Assembly: GCA_964627455.1 (NCBI GenBank)
Contig: CAZVKC010000009.1
Coordinates: 62,001-126,000 of the forward strand
Direction: 5' to 3'
DNA length: 64,000 bases
Source: F-183 sp964627455
Lineage (GTDB): Bacteria; Acidobacteriota; Terriglobia; Bryobacterales; Bryobacteraceae
A model generated the notes under the pieces. It was not told the DNA's origin. It worked only from the letters and a program-made list of their open reading frames with translations, and did no database searches. Positions 26,531 to 36,045 of the stretch are shown piece after piece (positions within the stretch are counted from its first letter, which is position 1; each line of letters opens with the position of its first letter). A program made the translations under genes and the position numbers.

Positions 26531-27181
26531 TTACCGGCCTGGAATCGCCCGCGCAGCCAACTCCCGCAAATCGCCAACCAGCAGATCCGGAGGCTCCACC
26601 TGCAGCGTCTCCGGCTGGAACCCATAACTCACGCCGCAAGCCATCACGCCCGCATTGCGAGCCGTCTTCACATCCACCGCGCTATCGCCGACCATGACCG
26701 TGCCGCCCTTGCCGACGCCGGACTCTTCCATCAGCTTCTCAATCGCCATCGGATGCGGCTTCTTTTCCGGAAACGAATCGCCGCCATACACGCGGAAGAA
26801 GTGCTTCTCGAGGCCGAGTCCATTGACGATCAGCTTGCTGATCGCCTCCGGCTTGTTGGTCAGCACCGCCATCAACTTGCCCGCATGATACATCTCATCG
26901 AGCGCTTCGCGGACCCCGGGATACAGCGTCGTATGCGTCAGCGGATTCGCATGATAAAACTCCAGGAACCGCCGTAACGATTCCGCAATCGCTTCCTCGC
27001 TCGCGCCCGCGCCCATCGCCCGCCGCATCAGCATCGGCGCGCCGTTGCCTACATACGACGCCACCGTCGCCACATCCAGCGGCTCGAGACCCATGCCCGT
27101 GCGCGCCACGTTCACCCCGTTCACGATGTCGATCTTGGAATCGATCAACGTCCCGTCGAGGTCGAAAATCAGCAAATGCAT
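26531..27181 (-). CDS. HAD-superfamily hydrolase, phosphoglycolate phosphatase-like
   Basis: 216 residues. HAD motif I FDLDGTLID (nucleophile D7, acid D9) is at the N-terminus, motif II VLTNK, motif III Lys within FPEKKPHP and motif IV VMVGDSAVD. An alpha-helical cap lies between motifs I and II, fitting the Gph/PGP branch that detoxifies 2-phosphoglycolate, although other small phosphate esters are possible. It lies 7 bases downstream of the cvpA-like gene, in the purC-cvpA-HAD operon. Confidence 0.87.
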   Translation of the reverse strand: MHLLIFDLDGTLIDSKIDIVNGVNVARTGMGLEPLDVATVASYVGNGAPMLMRRAMGAGASEEAIAESLRRFLEFYHANPLTHTTLYPGVREALDEMYHAGKLMAVLTNKPEAISKLIVNGLGLEKHFFRVYGGDSFPEKKPHPMAIEKLMEESGVGKGGTVMVGDSAVDVKTARNAGVMACGVSYGFQPETLQVEPPDLLVGDLRELAARAIPGR

Positions 27182-27188
27182 TCCCGTA

Positions 27189-27779
27189 TCAGTAAGACTC
27201 TTTCTTTAATTTCGGTTCCGAAGATCCGGCGGACGCCGCTGCATCCGGCTTGCTCTTGCCGGACCACAGTTTGTGGATCCGCTCCATGTTCTCGTCGAAC
27301 CGCTCTTTCAACTCACGCGGCGCAACCGCAGCCAGCACTTTTGCGAACCCTGCCGCGTACGGCATCATCTCCGACTGCGCGATCCACCGCGGCGGAGGAT
27401 TCGGCGCGAACGCCGTCACGATCGTGACGATGCCCGCCGCCACGATCATCCCTCGCACGGCGCCGAACGCGCCGCCCATCAATCGATCGAGCCACGAGAG
27501 CCCGGCCCACTTGAAGATCTTCGCGATTAGCCGTCCCAGCAGGCCACCCATCACCAGCACCGACACGAACACCAGCGCGAATCCCAGGACCGATGATGCC
27601 GTCTTCGATTCGAAGTACTCGCCGAACCAGGCCGCCGGCATGCGGTAAAACCAGAATCCGAACAGGATGCCGAAGATGCCCGCAGCGAGCCCGATCGTGA
27701 CCCGCGCGAAGCCCGCCATCAGTCCCGCGATCGTCGACGACACGAGGATCGAAATCAGGATCCAGTCGAATGAAGTCAC
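27189..27779 (-). CDS. CvpA-family membrane protein
   Basis: 196 residues with four hydrophobic helices and the family start (DWILISILVSSTIAGLMAGF...GLAAGIFGILFGFWF), central LGRLIAKIFKWAGLSWLDRLMGGAFGAVRG, then a charged soluble tail. CvpA proteins were named for colicin V production; their true role (envelope homeostasis) is still debated. GTG start overlapping the purC stop by 4 bases, echoing the cvpA-purine gene linkage seen in proteobacteria. Confidence 0.85.
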   Translation of the reverse strand: MTSFDWILISILVSSTIAGLMAGFARVTIGLAAGIFGILFGFWFYRMPAAWFGEYFESKTASSVLGFALVFVSVLVMGGLLGRLIAKIFKWAGLSWLDRLMGGAFGAVRGMIVAAGIVTIVTAFAPNPPPRWIAQSEMMPYAAGFAKVLAAVAPRELKERFDENMERIHKLWSGKSKPDAAASAGSSEPKLKKESY

Positions 27780-28666
27780 AGACTCTTTCCAGTGAGCGCC
27801 GTGTAGGCTTCCTTGTATTTCTCGGCGGTCTTCTGCTGCACCTCGGCAGGCAGCGCCGGCGCCGGAGGCTGCTTGTTCCAGTGAATCGACTCGAGGTAAT
27901 CCCGCACGTACTGCTTGTCGTAGGAAGGCTGCGCGCCGCCCGGCTGATAGGTCGCCGCGGGCCAGAACCTCGACGAATCCGGCGTCAGCACCTCATCCGC
28001 CAGAATCAACTGCCCATCCACGAACCCGAATTCGAACTTCGTATCCGCCAGAATGATCCCACGCGTCGCTGCGTAGTCCGAAGCCTTCTGGTAAATCGCC
28101 AGCGTGAGATCGCGAAGCCGCCCCGCGAGTTCCGTCCCGATCGACGCGCTCACGGCGTCAAACGAAATGTTCTCGTCGTGCCCACTCTGCGCCTTTGATG
28201 CAGGCGTGAAGATCGGCTGCGGCAGCTTGTCGCTTTCGATCAACCCCGCGGGCAGTGGGATGCCGCAAATCGCGCCCGTCGCCTTGTAATCCTTCCAGCC
28301 GGACCCCGACAGATAGCCGCGCGCGACGCACTCGACATCCACCATGTCCGCCTTCTTCACCAGCATCGACCGGCCTTCGAGCATCTCCGCCATCGGACGC
28401 AGCTTCGCCGGATACTCGCGGACATCCGCCGTGATCAGGTGATTCGGCGTGAGGTCCTTGAGAAAGTCCAGCCAGAACAGCGTCATCTGCGTGAGGACTC
28501 GCCCCTTGTCGGGGATCCCCGTCGCAAGGATGTAGTCGAACGCTGAGATGCGGTCCGACGTGACGATCAGTAGCGTCTTGTCGTCGACCGTGTATACGTC
28601 GCGAACCTTGCCTTTGGCGCGCAGTTCGAGATCGGGTAGATGGGTGTGAAGGAGGGGTTCAGCCAC
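27776..28666 (-). CDS. purC: Phosphoribosylaminoimidazole-succinocarboxamide synthase
   Basis: Joins aspartate to CAIR with ATP in purine synthesis. 296 residues, the longer form of the enzyme. Diagnostic segments: KGKVRDVYTVDDKTLLIVTSDRISAFD near the N-terminus, VECVARGYLSGSGWKDY, GHDENISF and the C-terminal DTKFEFGFVDG...LTPDSSRFWPA. GTG start. First gene of the purC-cvpA-HAD run; other pur genes are not in the window. Confidence 0.96.
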   Translation of the reverse strand: MAEPLLHTHLPDLELRAKGKVRDVYTVDDKTLLIVTSDRISAFDYILATGIPDKGRVLTQMTLFWLDFLKDLTPNHLITADVREYPAKLRPMAEMLEGRSMLVKKADMVDVECVARGYLSGSGWKDYKATGAICGIPLPAGLIESDKLPQPIFTPASKAQSGHDENISFDAVSASIGTELAGRLRDLTLAIYQKASDYAATRGIILADTKFEFGFVDGQLILADEVLTPDSSRFWPAATYQPGGAQPSYDKQYVRDYLESIHWNKQPPAPALPAEVQQKTAEKYKEAYTALTGKSL

Positions 28667-28681
28667 TGCCCCTCTATTTTC

Positions 28682-30634
28682 TCACGCCAGTTCGCGGCAC
28701 ACGGAAAGCGCCAGCAACGGGAAGTACTGGCGGTACATGTGATACGAGAGATAGAACACGCCGGGGAACCCCGTGCCCGTCGCGAGCCGCTCGTCCCACG
28801 TGCCGTCGGGCTTCTGCGTGTTGAGCAGATAGCGCACGCCGCGAGTCAAATGTTCGGATCCCTTGTCTCCGCCGGCCGCGAGCGCCAGCAGCGCCCACGC
28901 AGTCTGCGATGGCGTACTCTCAGCAGGCACGTACTTGTTCTTGACATATCCGGCGCAACTCTCGCCCCAGCCGCCGTCGGCGTTCTGCACGCTCTTCACC
29001 CAATCGAGTCCGCGTTGCATCGCAGGGCGCGATTCGCGGCACTTCGCCGCTTCGAGGCCGCGCATCGCGAGGAACGTACCGTAGATGTAGTTGACGCCCC
29101 AGCGTCCGTACCAGCTTCCGTTCGACTCCTGATGGTCAATCAGATACTGCACGCCACGCTGGATAGCGGAATGCTCCGTCGTGAATCCGCGCCGGCACAG
29201 TGACTCGAGCACGCGCCCCGTGATGTCAGGACACGTCGGATCGAGCATCGCATTGTGATCCGCGAATGGGACCTTGTTCAATAGGTCCCAGTTGCAGTCG
29301 ACATCGAAAGCAGCCCAGCCGCCATCGCTCGATTGCATCCCCAGCAGCCAGTTCACCGCACGTTTCTCGGCGCGCGCCTGTTTCTCCGGATCCGATCCCT
29401 TCGCATGCAGCAGCGCCAGCAGCACCATTGCCGTGTCGTCGATATCCGGATAATGCTCGTTCTCGAACTCGAACGCCCAGCCGCTCGGCTCCAGGCCCGG
29501 CCGTTTCACCGACCAGTCGCCCTTGCGCCGGCACTCGCGCGCCAGCATCCAGTCCGCGGACTTCCGCATCGCTGTTTCATCCGCCTTGCCCATTTCGCCG
29601 AGCGCAAACGCCGCATACGACGTGTCCCAGATCGGAGAGAAGCACGGCTGAAATTGAAAACGGTCTTCCGTCTCGATGAGCAGGTTCTCGAACACGCGGA
29701 TCGCCTCGATGCGGTCCGGATGATCGTCTGCGTAATTCAACGAGTCGAGCGCCATGATCAGGTACATCATCGACGGATAGATCGCGCCCAGCCCATCGGC
29801 GTAGCGTGTGCGGTCCAGCATCCAGTGCTCGGCCTCACGGATCGCGGCGAGCCGCACGTTCTTCAGTCCGCGGCGGTCCCACAACTTCAAAACCTTATCG
29901 AGATGCGAGAAGAGGATTCCGGTGCGGCCGCGCGAGGGCAGCGTGAGCTTCTTGCCGGGCTTGTACAACTCCTCGACCGTGAACCCGGCAGGCGCGGGAC
30001 GGTACAGCGAGATCGCCTGCACGATCGACAACGGTACGATGATGGCGCGTGTCCACGACGACATCTCGTACAGGATGTCGCCCGGCAGCAGCACCACTTC
30101 CGGAGGCACGCTCGGCGCAAACTTGCGCGGGAACAGGTCAAACAAGCTCAGATTGATCTTCGTGTAGCTGTTGCAGGCCTGCAACCCGCCCAGCGCCAGC
30201 GCCCGTTCGAGAGCGTTGCGCATATGCGGAGCCTCGGGATCATCCCCGCCAAGTTTCAACGCCGTGTATGCGCGGACGGTCGCATTCACTTCCGAAGGAC
30301 CCTGCGGGAAAATATTCCAGCCGCCATCCGAAAGCTGGCGCTCGCGAATCGACTTGCAGGCCTTGTCGATACGCGCCTTCGACGGCGGATTCCACACGCC
30401 GTTCACTGGAGGATGGAGCCACAACTGCAGCAGGATGTAATCGCACTCGAGCGTAGAGTCAGCGGTCAGTTCCGCACACCAGTAACCCTCCTGGGTCTGC
30501 ATCCCGACGAGAGCTTCGGTGGAACTCTGCAGTGCGGCTTCGACGGCTGGCTTCATTTCCTTCAACTGCTGGTCGGCAGCGAGGTGCAGGCGCCGTTTGC
30601 GGTCCGGCGCCGGAGCGGCCCATTGAAATCCCAT
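28682..30634 (-). CDS. shc: Squalene-hopene cyclase
   Basis: Cyclises squalene to hopene and hopanol, sterol-like lipids that stiffen the membrane. 650 residues, the expected size. The protonating motif DIDDTA is at 397-402, and several QW repeats are visible (for example QSSDGGWAAFD, QNADGGWGES, QESNGSWYGRWG). It is a monotopic inner-membrane enzyme. The gene starts 9 bases after the heparinase-like gene, but no hpn hopanoid genes are adjacent. Confidence 0.96.
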   Translation of the reverse strand: MGFQWAAPAPDRKRRLHLAADQQLKEMKPAVEAALQSSTEALVGMQTQEGYWCAELTADSTLECDYILLQLWLHPPVNGVWNPPSKARIDKACKSIRERQLSDGGWNIFPQGPSEVNATVRAYTALKLGGDDPEAPHMRNALERALALGGLQACNSYTKINLSLFDLFPRKFAPSVPPEVVLLPGDILYEMSSWTRAIIVPLSIVQAISLYRPAPAGFTVEELYKPGKKLTLPSRGRTGILFSHLDKVLKLWDRRGLKNVRLAAIREAEHWMLDRTRYADGLGAIYPSMMYLIMALDSLNYADDHPDRIEAIRVFENLLIETEDRFQFQPCFSPIWDTSYAAFALGEMGKADETAMRKSADWMLARECRRKGDWSVKRPGLEPSGWAFEFENEHYPDIDDTAMVLLALLHAKGSDPEKQARAEKRAVNWLLGMQSSDGGWAAFDVDCNWDLLNKVPFADHNAMLDPTCPDITGRVLESLCRRGFTTEHSAIQRGVQYLIDHQESNGSWYGRWGVNYIYGTFLAMRGLEAAKCRESRPAMQRGLDWVKSVQNADGGWGESCAGYVKNKYVPAESTPSQTAWALLALAAGGDKGSEHLTRGVRYLLNTQKPDGTWDERLATGTGFPGVFYLSYHMYRQYFPLLALSVCRELA

Positions 30635-30643
30635 ATTTCGATT

Positions 30644-33205
30644 TTAGCGTTCGCGCGTATACTCGACTGCGTTTTCACCCAGGCGGATGCGGTCCGTGAA
30701 ACCTTCGCCGCGAACCACAAACAGGCCGGGTTTCTCTTCAGCGAAGCCCGTGACGCCGGGCGATTCACGATACGGTTCGAGCAGCGCGGCGAACCTCGCG
30801 CCCGATGCGCTGCGCCGCCGTGCCAGCACGTACGGCACAGGCTTGCGCAGGTCCGGACCCAGTCCGTTGCCGGTCACCACGCTCGTCTCCGGTGACCCCA
30901 GCATCCACACGCGCAAGTTGCGGATCCCGCCTTCGAAGTCGTCCGTCACCAGCGAGTCATCGCCGAACTCCAGCGTGATGTCATCCACGTACCACGCGCC
31001 TGTCGAAGCCTTGCCCGCAGTCTGCCCGGCCTCGATTGAGATGTTGCGGATCGGCGTATCGACCACGCCGTCTGCATTGCCGAGATAGTGGGTCCACTTC
31101 TCGGGATCCCGCACCACGATCTCTTTCCAGCCTGTCCAGTCGACCACGATCGATGGCGCAACGAATCGCTCCTCCGTCGCATCGTTGATGCGCAGCGTGA
31201 GCTTGTGGCCGGATCCATCGCCATACACCTGCAATCGCACTCCCGAAGGCTTCACCAGCGGAGCATTCGCAATCACCGGCGTGGTCATCAACAGATACCC
31301 TGCGCCGGACCATTCATATGACACCTTGCCGCTCGCGAGGCCGCGGAACTTCTGCTCCGATGTCACTTCGAAACGGCCGCGCACCGTTGAGGTGCTCGCC
31401 CAGGTCGATCCGTACGCAAGGGCCGTACCCGAAACGCCGTCAAAGGTCACCTTCCACGCATCGCCGGTCGTTGCGGCCTTGTTCCCCGTCAGATGCTGGT
31501 ATCCGTTCGCCTTGCCGAAACCGTTCCAGGCTGACTGCGGCAAATCCGTCTGTACGGTTCCGTAGTTGTGATAAACCCAGTCGAAATTGTGCTCGGCAGC
31601 CTGGTCAGAGGCCGATGCTTCGGTGAGATCCAGCGTGTACTCAGCGGTCGTCAACAGGGTCCGCGTGGCCGACACATTGGCTCCGTATGCAGCGCCCGCA
31701 TCAGCCGAAACAGCTGAGAAGCCGTCGCCGGTTTGAAACCATCGCAACTTGCCCGTCGCCTCCGCCTGGCGCTTCTCGTCGACCACCAGCGTGTTGTGCG
31801 CCACCGTCATCACATCCCACGTCGCGTGCGTCGGCGCCGCATACGACTGCGTGCCGGGATCCACGCCCTGCACGCCTCCGAAGGCAAACGAAGTCATGCC
31901 GAGCTTGTCGTAATGGCCATGTCCGCCGCCATGCGGACCGAACTTCATCATCACCGTGTGATCGCTGCCGGATGAACGCAGCACCGCGAATCCGGCTTTG
32001 TCGAACACCGTCGATTCCAGCGGCGCCCGTTCGGTCAGGCTCCCCAGCGACTCTGCGCCGAACAACAGCGCATTGCGTCCCCGCGTGCGCGTGCCCAGGA
32101 CATTCAATAACGACGCGTCACCCGTGCGTCCGTATGCGTACTCATACAAACCATCCTGCGAAAACAAGTTCACCGCGCCCGTGTCGTTGAACATCGGCAG
32201 CGAACCGTCCGCGAACATCAAGCGCTGCGGCGTGCGGAACAGCGCCAGCAGACTGGGTTCGGATCCCCAGATATCGATGCCGCGCCGCGCCGCCATCTCT
32301 GCTGTGCGCGTCAAGGCGTCGAGTGCATAGAAGTGATAACCCCACGCGCCCTCGTACCAGAATCCGTCATCTACGACTGAGTTCTTGAGCTGCGAACGCA
32401 ACCCGTTTGGACCTTCGATCGCATGCCGGATCAGATCGTCATCCTGCAGTGTGAATCCGACCGCCGCCATGCCCGCGTTGTGCCACGACTGCCAGTTGGA
32501 AATCCCCGCATCGTATCCGCGAACCGTTGCAGCCGATGCGCGCAATAGGGTGTTCTCGATCGTCGACCGCTCCTCGTCCGTCAGGACGCCGGCAGCGTCC
32601 CGGATCAAATCGTAAGCCCACGCAATCCCGATCAGCCAGATCGATTCATCGAGCGTCTGCGCCGCCATCCTCGCCGCAGACTTCGACACTCGCCCGTTGG
32701 TGTCGTGCAGCGCATACGAAGGATACTTCGCCGCATACTGCTTCAGGATCCACGCCGCCTGCTCCGCGAACTCCTTCCGCCCCGTCAACTGATACGACAG
32801 CGCCAGGTCGCGAGCCGTATCGCCGAGCATGACATGACGCTCGTAGAGCACGACCTGATCATACGGCCAGCCCGAAAACGTCTTGCCGTCGATCGGACAG
32901 CGATTCGTTGACGGAGGCGCGTACTCGAGCCGCACGCCATGTTGCGGACACACATAGTGGTGCCACCACTGCCCGCCTTCCGAAGGAATCGCCAGTTCTT
33001 TCAATCCGTACTTCGACAGGTACGACTGCGGCCAGCCTTGCGCGACCGCCACGATGGAGTTGCGCGCTGCGGCGGCCCAGGGTTCGCGCGCAGCCAGCGC
33101 GTCAATCCGCTCCCGGTCTTCCGGTGAGAACAAAAGAGAAGGGGGCTGCGCCCATAAAGACGCAACCCCCGAAATCGCAAGAATGATGATCGTACGAGTC
33201 GTCAC
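30644..33205 (-). CDS. Secreted heparinase II/III-like polysaccharide lyase
   Basis: 853 residues, GTG start, signal peptide (TIIILAISGVASLWAQ). Residues about 100-370 are an alpha/alpha toroid as in alginate and heparin lyases (QSWHNAGMAAVGF, EGAWGYHFYALDAL). The beta-sandwich part has the family motif FGPHGGGHGHYDKLGM around residue 425. A further domain at about 640-760 (YVDDITLEFGDD) looks like a carbohydrate-binding beta-sandwich. Predicted to cleave uronic-acid polysaccharides by beta-elimination; its products would suit the GH88 enzyme at 5438-6607. Exact substrate unknown. Confidence 0.87.
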   Translation of the reverse strand: MTTRTIIILAISGVASLWAQPPSLLFSPEDRERIDALAAREPWAAAARNSIVAVAQGWPQSYLSKYGLKELAIPSEGGQWWHHYVCPQHGVRLEYAPPSTNRCPIDGKTFSGWPYDQVVLYERHVMLGDTARDLALSYQLTGRKEFAEQAAWILKQYAAKYPSYALHDTNGRVSKSAARMAAQTLDESIWLIGIAWAYDLIRDAAGVLTDEERSTIENTLLRASAATVRGYDAGISNWQSWHNAGMAAVGFTLQDDDLIRHAIEGPNGLRSQLKNSVVDDGFWYEGAWGYHFYALDALTRTAEMAARRGIDIWGSEPSLLALFRTPQRLMFADGSLPMFNDTGAVNLFSQDGLYEYAYGRTGDASLLNVLGTRTRGRNALLFGAESLGSLTERAPLESTVFDKAGFAVLRSSGSDHTVMMKFGPHGGGHGHYDKLGMTSFAFGGVQGVDPGTQSYAAPTHATWDVMTVAHNTLVVDEKRQAEATGKLRWFQTGDGFSAVSADAGAAYGANVSATRTLLTTAEYTLDLTEASASDQAAEHNFDWVYHNYGTVQTDLPQSAWNGFGKANGYQHLTGNKAATTGDAWKVTFDGVSGTALAYGSTWASTSTVRGRFEVTSEQKFRGLASGKVSYEWSGAGYLLMTTPVIANAPLVKPSGVRLQVYGDGSGHKLTLRINDATEERFVAPSIVVDWTGWKEIVVRDPEKWTHYLGNADGVVDTPIRNISIEAGQTAGKASTGAWYVDDITLEFGDDSLVTDDFEGGIRNLRVWMLGSPETSVVTGNGLGPDLRKPVPYVLARRRSASGARFAALLEPYRESPGVTGFAEEKPGLFVVRGEGFTDRIRLGENAVEYTRER

Positions 33206-33216
33206 GAAACAGGACC

Positions 33217-33726
33217 TCAGCCAGCCAGGCTACGGGCGACCTCCAGCGCGCCTTCGTAATTCGGATGGCTGGCCACTTCGTTCACGTACTCCGCATGCTG
33301 CACCACGCCGCTGCCGTCAACGACGAAGATCGCGCGGCATTCCAGGCGGACGTCCTTGATCAGCGTGCCGTAGTGCTCGCCGAACGACGCGTCGCGGTGA
33401 TCGCTCAGCATCTTCACCTTGTCGATGCCGAACGCGCCGCACCAGCGCTTCTGCGCGAACGGCAGGTCCATGCTGATCGTATAGATTTCCACGTGCGGCA
33501 TCTTCGCCGCTTCTTCGTTGAACCGGCGCGTTTGCGCGTCGCACACCGGCGTGTCGAGCGAAGGGACGACGCTGAAAATACGCACGCCCTTCGTATCGGC
33601 GAGGGTGACAGGCTTCAGGGTGTTGTCCACCATCTTGAAGTCCGGCGCCGCATCGCCCTTCTTGATTTCCGGGCCCACCAGGGTCTGGGGATTGCCCATC
33701 AGTGTGATTGCTGCTACTCGTTCCAT
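33217..33726 (-). CDS. tpx: Thiol peroxidase (atypical 2-Cys peroxiredoxin)
   Basis: Reduces hydrogen peroxide and lipid peroxides using thioredoxin. 169 residues, with peroxidatic C62 in VPSLDTPVCDAQ and resolving C96 in KRWCGAFG, matching the spacing in E. coli Tpx. Start ATG at 33726. The heparinase-like gene begins 11 bases downstream, so they may share a transcript, though a functional link is not apparent. Confidence 0.96.
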   Translation of the reverse strand: MERVAAITLMGNPQTLVGPEIKKGDAAPDFKMVDNTLKPVTLADTKGVRIFSVVPSLDTPVCDAQTRRFNEEAAKMPHVEIYTISMDLPFAQKRWCGAFGIDKVKMLSDHRDASFGEHYGTLIKDVRLECRAIFVVDGSGVVQHAEYVNEVASHPNYEGALEVARSLAG

Positions 33727-33748
33727 CTCTGATTCCTATTCTATAGGT

Positions 33749-36010
33749 TCATTTGCCGCGGAACCGGAACGTCAGGCCCGTGACCACAGTTAGTGGGTAC
33801 CCCGGAGTTCCGTGGATCCGCGCCACAACGGGCGCCAGCGGACTCACCCGCGATTCGAAGTAATTCTGCGTCTCGTAGTAGACGCGATTCCCGGCGTTAT
33901 CGATCGACAGGTTGAACTCTACACTGCGCCGCAGCAGCTTGGATACGCCGAGGTCGAAGACGGTGTGTCCAGACGCCAGAATCGACGGGTCATCGCCATC
34001 AAGCCGGTAATGATTGATGGACCGCATCCGCAGCGATCCGCCCCAGCCTCGCCATGCGGCCATCGTCAGCGCTGCACTCGCGACAAAGTGCGGCGCGCTG
34101 TCGACATACACCCTGTGCGGGCCGCCTTTATAGAATGCGTTCGAAACCTTCGTCAGTCCGCCATTGAGCGACACGCGACGAGTCAACTGCAGCGACGCTT
34201 TACTCTCAAATCCGTAAGATCGCGTCGGACCCTTCAATTCGAAACTGCCGTCATCCGGAACATACACCTGTTCGTTCGAATGATCGATGAGAAAGACGTT
34301 GCCGCTCCAACTCACCCGATTCCCCGGCCGTCCTGAAAAACCTGCCTGATAGAAATCGGTAGTCGCCAACCGCGGTTGTTCCGGGCGCTGCACGACGCCG
34401 CGCGCATCCACGCTGTTGATTCCGCGGCCGTAATTCAAATGCAGTGTGACCGGAATCCGATGCGCCGGTGTGAACGCAACTGCGCCCTTGCCTTGCCAGC
34501 GGCCCGCCCCGTATACGCCGCTGTTTGCAGCCTCGACGCGATCGAGCACGTCATAGCGGAACTCATCGAAACGCAGTCCGCCCGTCAACAACAAGCGCCC
34601 GTTCCAGAAGCTCACGCTCTCCTGCCCGTATGCGGCCGCGTTGGTGACGCGCGCGTTCGCCCGTGTGGTCACCCCAGTTGGAACTCGCTCGAGTCGCGGA
34701 TACAAGCCCACGTTGATCTGGCTCGCATGCAGGTTTCCGCCTGCGGTGAACATCGCCGTCGCCCCGCGATGCGGCTTCGCGTACTGCGTGTTTGCGCCCT
34801 GCTCCAGTCTTGAATCATGTTGCTGAAACGCATCGCCGTTCGCAGGATCGGCCAGGAAGAACGTGAAGTTTGAAAACAGATCGAACAACGAACGCGAGAC
34901 GAAGCCGTCGGCCTTGAACGTCGCGGAGTCGCGCAGATTGTGGCTGAAATACGCCGACACCGTGCCCAGTTTCACCCGTCCGCCCAACGAATCATCGAGA
35001 AATCCAAACCGGTCCAGCGTGCCCGCAGCAACCAGGTCCAACGGCAGTTGGCCGCTCGAATAGAAGTTATTCCGGCCGAATCGCGCGCGAACCCCGATTT
35101 TGGTTCGCTCGTTCAACGTCCGCGTGGCGTTCGCGTTGACATTGTCCCGCCGGTACCGGCCGGCGTTCTGGAAAGGACCGTCCGTATACGAACCCTCATA
35201 AGCGACATACGCATCCACGCGCCGCGCATCCGGACTGAAGCCGATGAACCCCCGCCCGTTGTTGAAATTCCCGCCCTGCAGCCGGATCGTGAACTGGTCC
35301 GGCAACGACTCCCGCTGTCGGATGTGCACGACGCCAAGACCGCTGAAATCCCCATATTCCGCCGAAAACGGCCCATTAATCATTGTCGCTTCCTGGATCA
35401 GTTCCGGACTCAGCGACTTCAAAGATCCCAGGTATCCCTGCCCGTGCCCCTGCGTTCCCTGGTTCTGCTGCATTCCGTCCACCAGGACCTTCAACCCGCC
35501 ATTGGTCCCGCCATGATCAAGGTTGAATCCAAAGCGGCGGATCTCGAGCGACTTGCCGCCGCCTTCGTGCTGCCCCGCGTTGATGCCGGCGTTCAACTGA
35601 TGAAACACCTGGTCGTCGCGTGTAAACAACGTGCGATTGAAGACTTCGCCATTGCGCAAGTCGATCGATGGTTCGTTGGTCGCCGCGGCCGTGATCACGA
35701 TGGACGCTTTCTGTCCTGCGATGCTCGAGAACTGGATGTCGATCGTTGAATCGATGTCGTGATCGAGAGTGACCTTCTCAGCAATCGGCTCGAATCCCGC
35801 CTGCGTGACGCGCATCGTCTGCTTACCGGGATTCACGTCATGAATGGCATAAAAACCCGCGGCATCCGATCGGGCCGACAATCCTCCGCTGATCGTCACG
35901 ACAGCGCCTGGCACGGGCCGCCCCTGCGGATCGGTGATCCGCCCGCTGACGCTGCTGTGCGCGTACGCAATGGTCAGAGCAAACAGGAAGGCAATGAAGC
36001 GTAAGAACAA
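33749..36010 (-). CDS. TonB-dependent outer-membrane receptor with carboxypeptidase-like N-terminal domain
   Basis: 753 residues, TTG start with GAGG upstream, signal peptide FLRFIAFLFALTIAYAHS. Residues about 20-95 are a carboxypeptidase regulatory-like beta-sandwich (GRITDPQGRPVPGAVVTISGG). Residues about 110-215 form the plug (SLEIRRFGFNLDHGGTNGGLKVLVDGMQQ), and the rest is the 22-strand barrel ending in TGLTFRFRGK. Imports large substrates with TonB energy; the ligand is not predictable. No SusD-like partner is adjacent. Confidence 0.9.
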   Translation of the reverse strand: MFLRFIAFLFALTIAYAHSSVSGRITDPQGRPVPGAVVTISGGLSARSDAAGFYAIHDVNPGKQTMRVTQAGFEPIAEKVTLDHDIDSTIDIQFSSIAGQKASIVITAAATNEPSIDLRNGEVFNRTLFTRDDQVFHQLNAGINAGQHEGGGKSLEIRRFGFNLDHGGTNGGLKVLVDGMQQNQGTQGHGQGYLGSLKSLSPELIQEATMINGPFSAEYGDFSGLGVVHIRQRESLPDQFTIRLQGGNFNNGRGFIGFSPDARRVDAYVAYEGSYTDGPFQNAGRYRRDNVNANATRTLNERTKIGVRARFGRNNFYSSGQLPLDLVAAGTLDRFGFLDDSLGGRVKLGTVSAYFSHNLRDSATFKADGFVSRSLFDLFSNFTFFLADPANGDAFQQHDSRLEQGANTQYAKPHRGATAMFTAGGNLHASQINVGLYPRLERVPTGVTTRANARVTNAAAYGQESVSFWNGRLLLTGGLRFDEFRYDVLDRVEAANSGVYGAGRWQGKGAVAFTPAHRIPVTLHLNYGRGINSVDARGVVQRPEQPRLATTDFYQAGFSGRPGNRVSWSGNVFLIDHSNEQVYVPDDGSFELKGPTRSYGFESKASLQLTRRVSLNGGLTKVSNAFYKGGPHRVYVDSAPHFVASAALTMAAWRGWGGSLRMRSINHYRLDGDDPSILASGHTVFDLGVSKLLRRSVEFNLSIDNAGNRVYYETQNYFESRVSPLAPVVARIHGTPGYPLTVVTGLTFRFRGK

Positions 36011-36045
36011 GACCCTCGCAGCGTATCACGAATGCGAAAGTCGTG

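Noticed and set aside
29333..30895. 520-codon plus-strand ORF
   Set aside because: Antisense to the hopene cyclase and the end of the heparinase-like gene; His/Arg/Gln-rich shadow typical of high GC.
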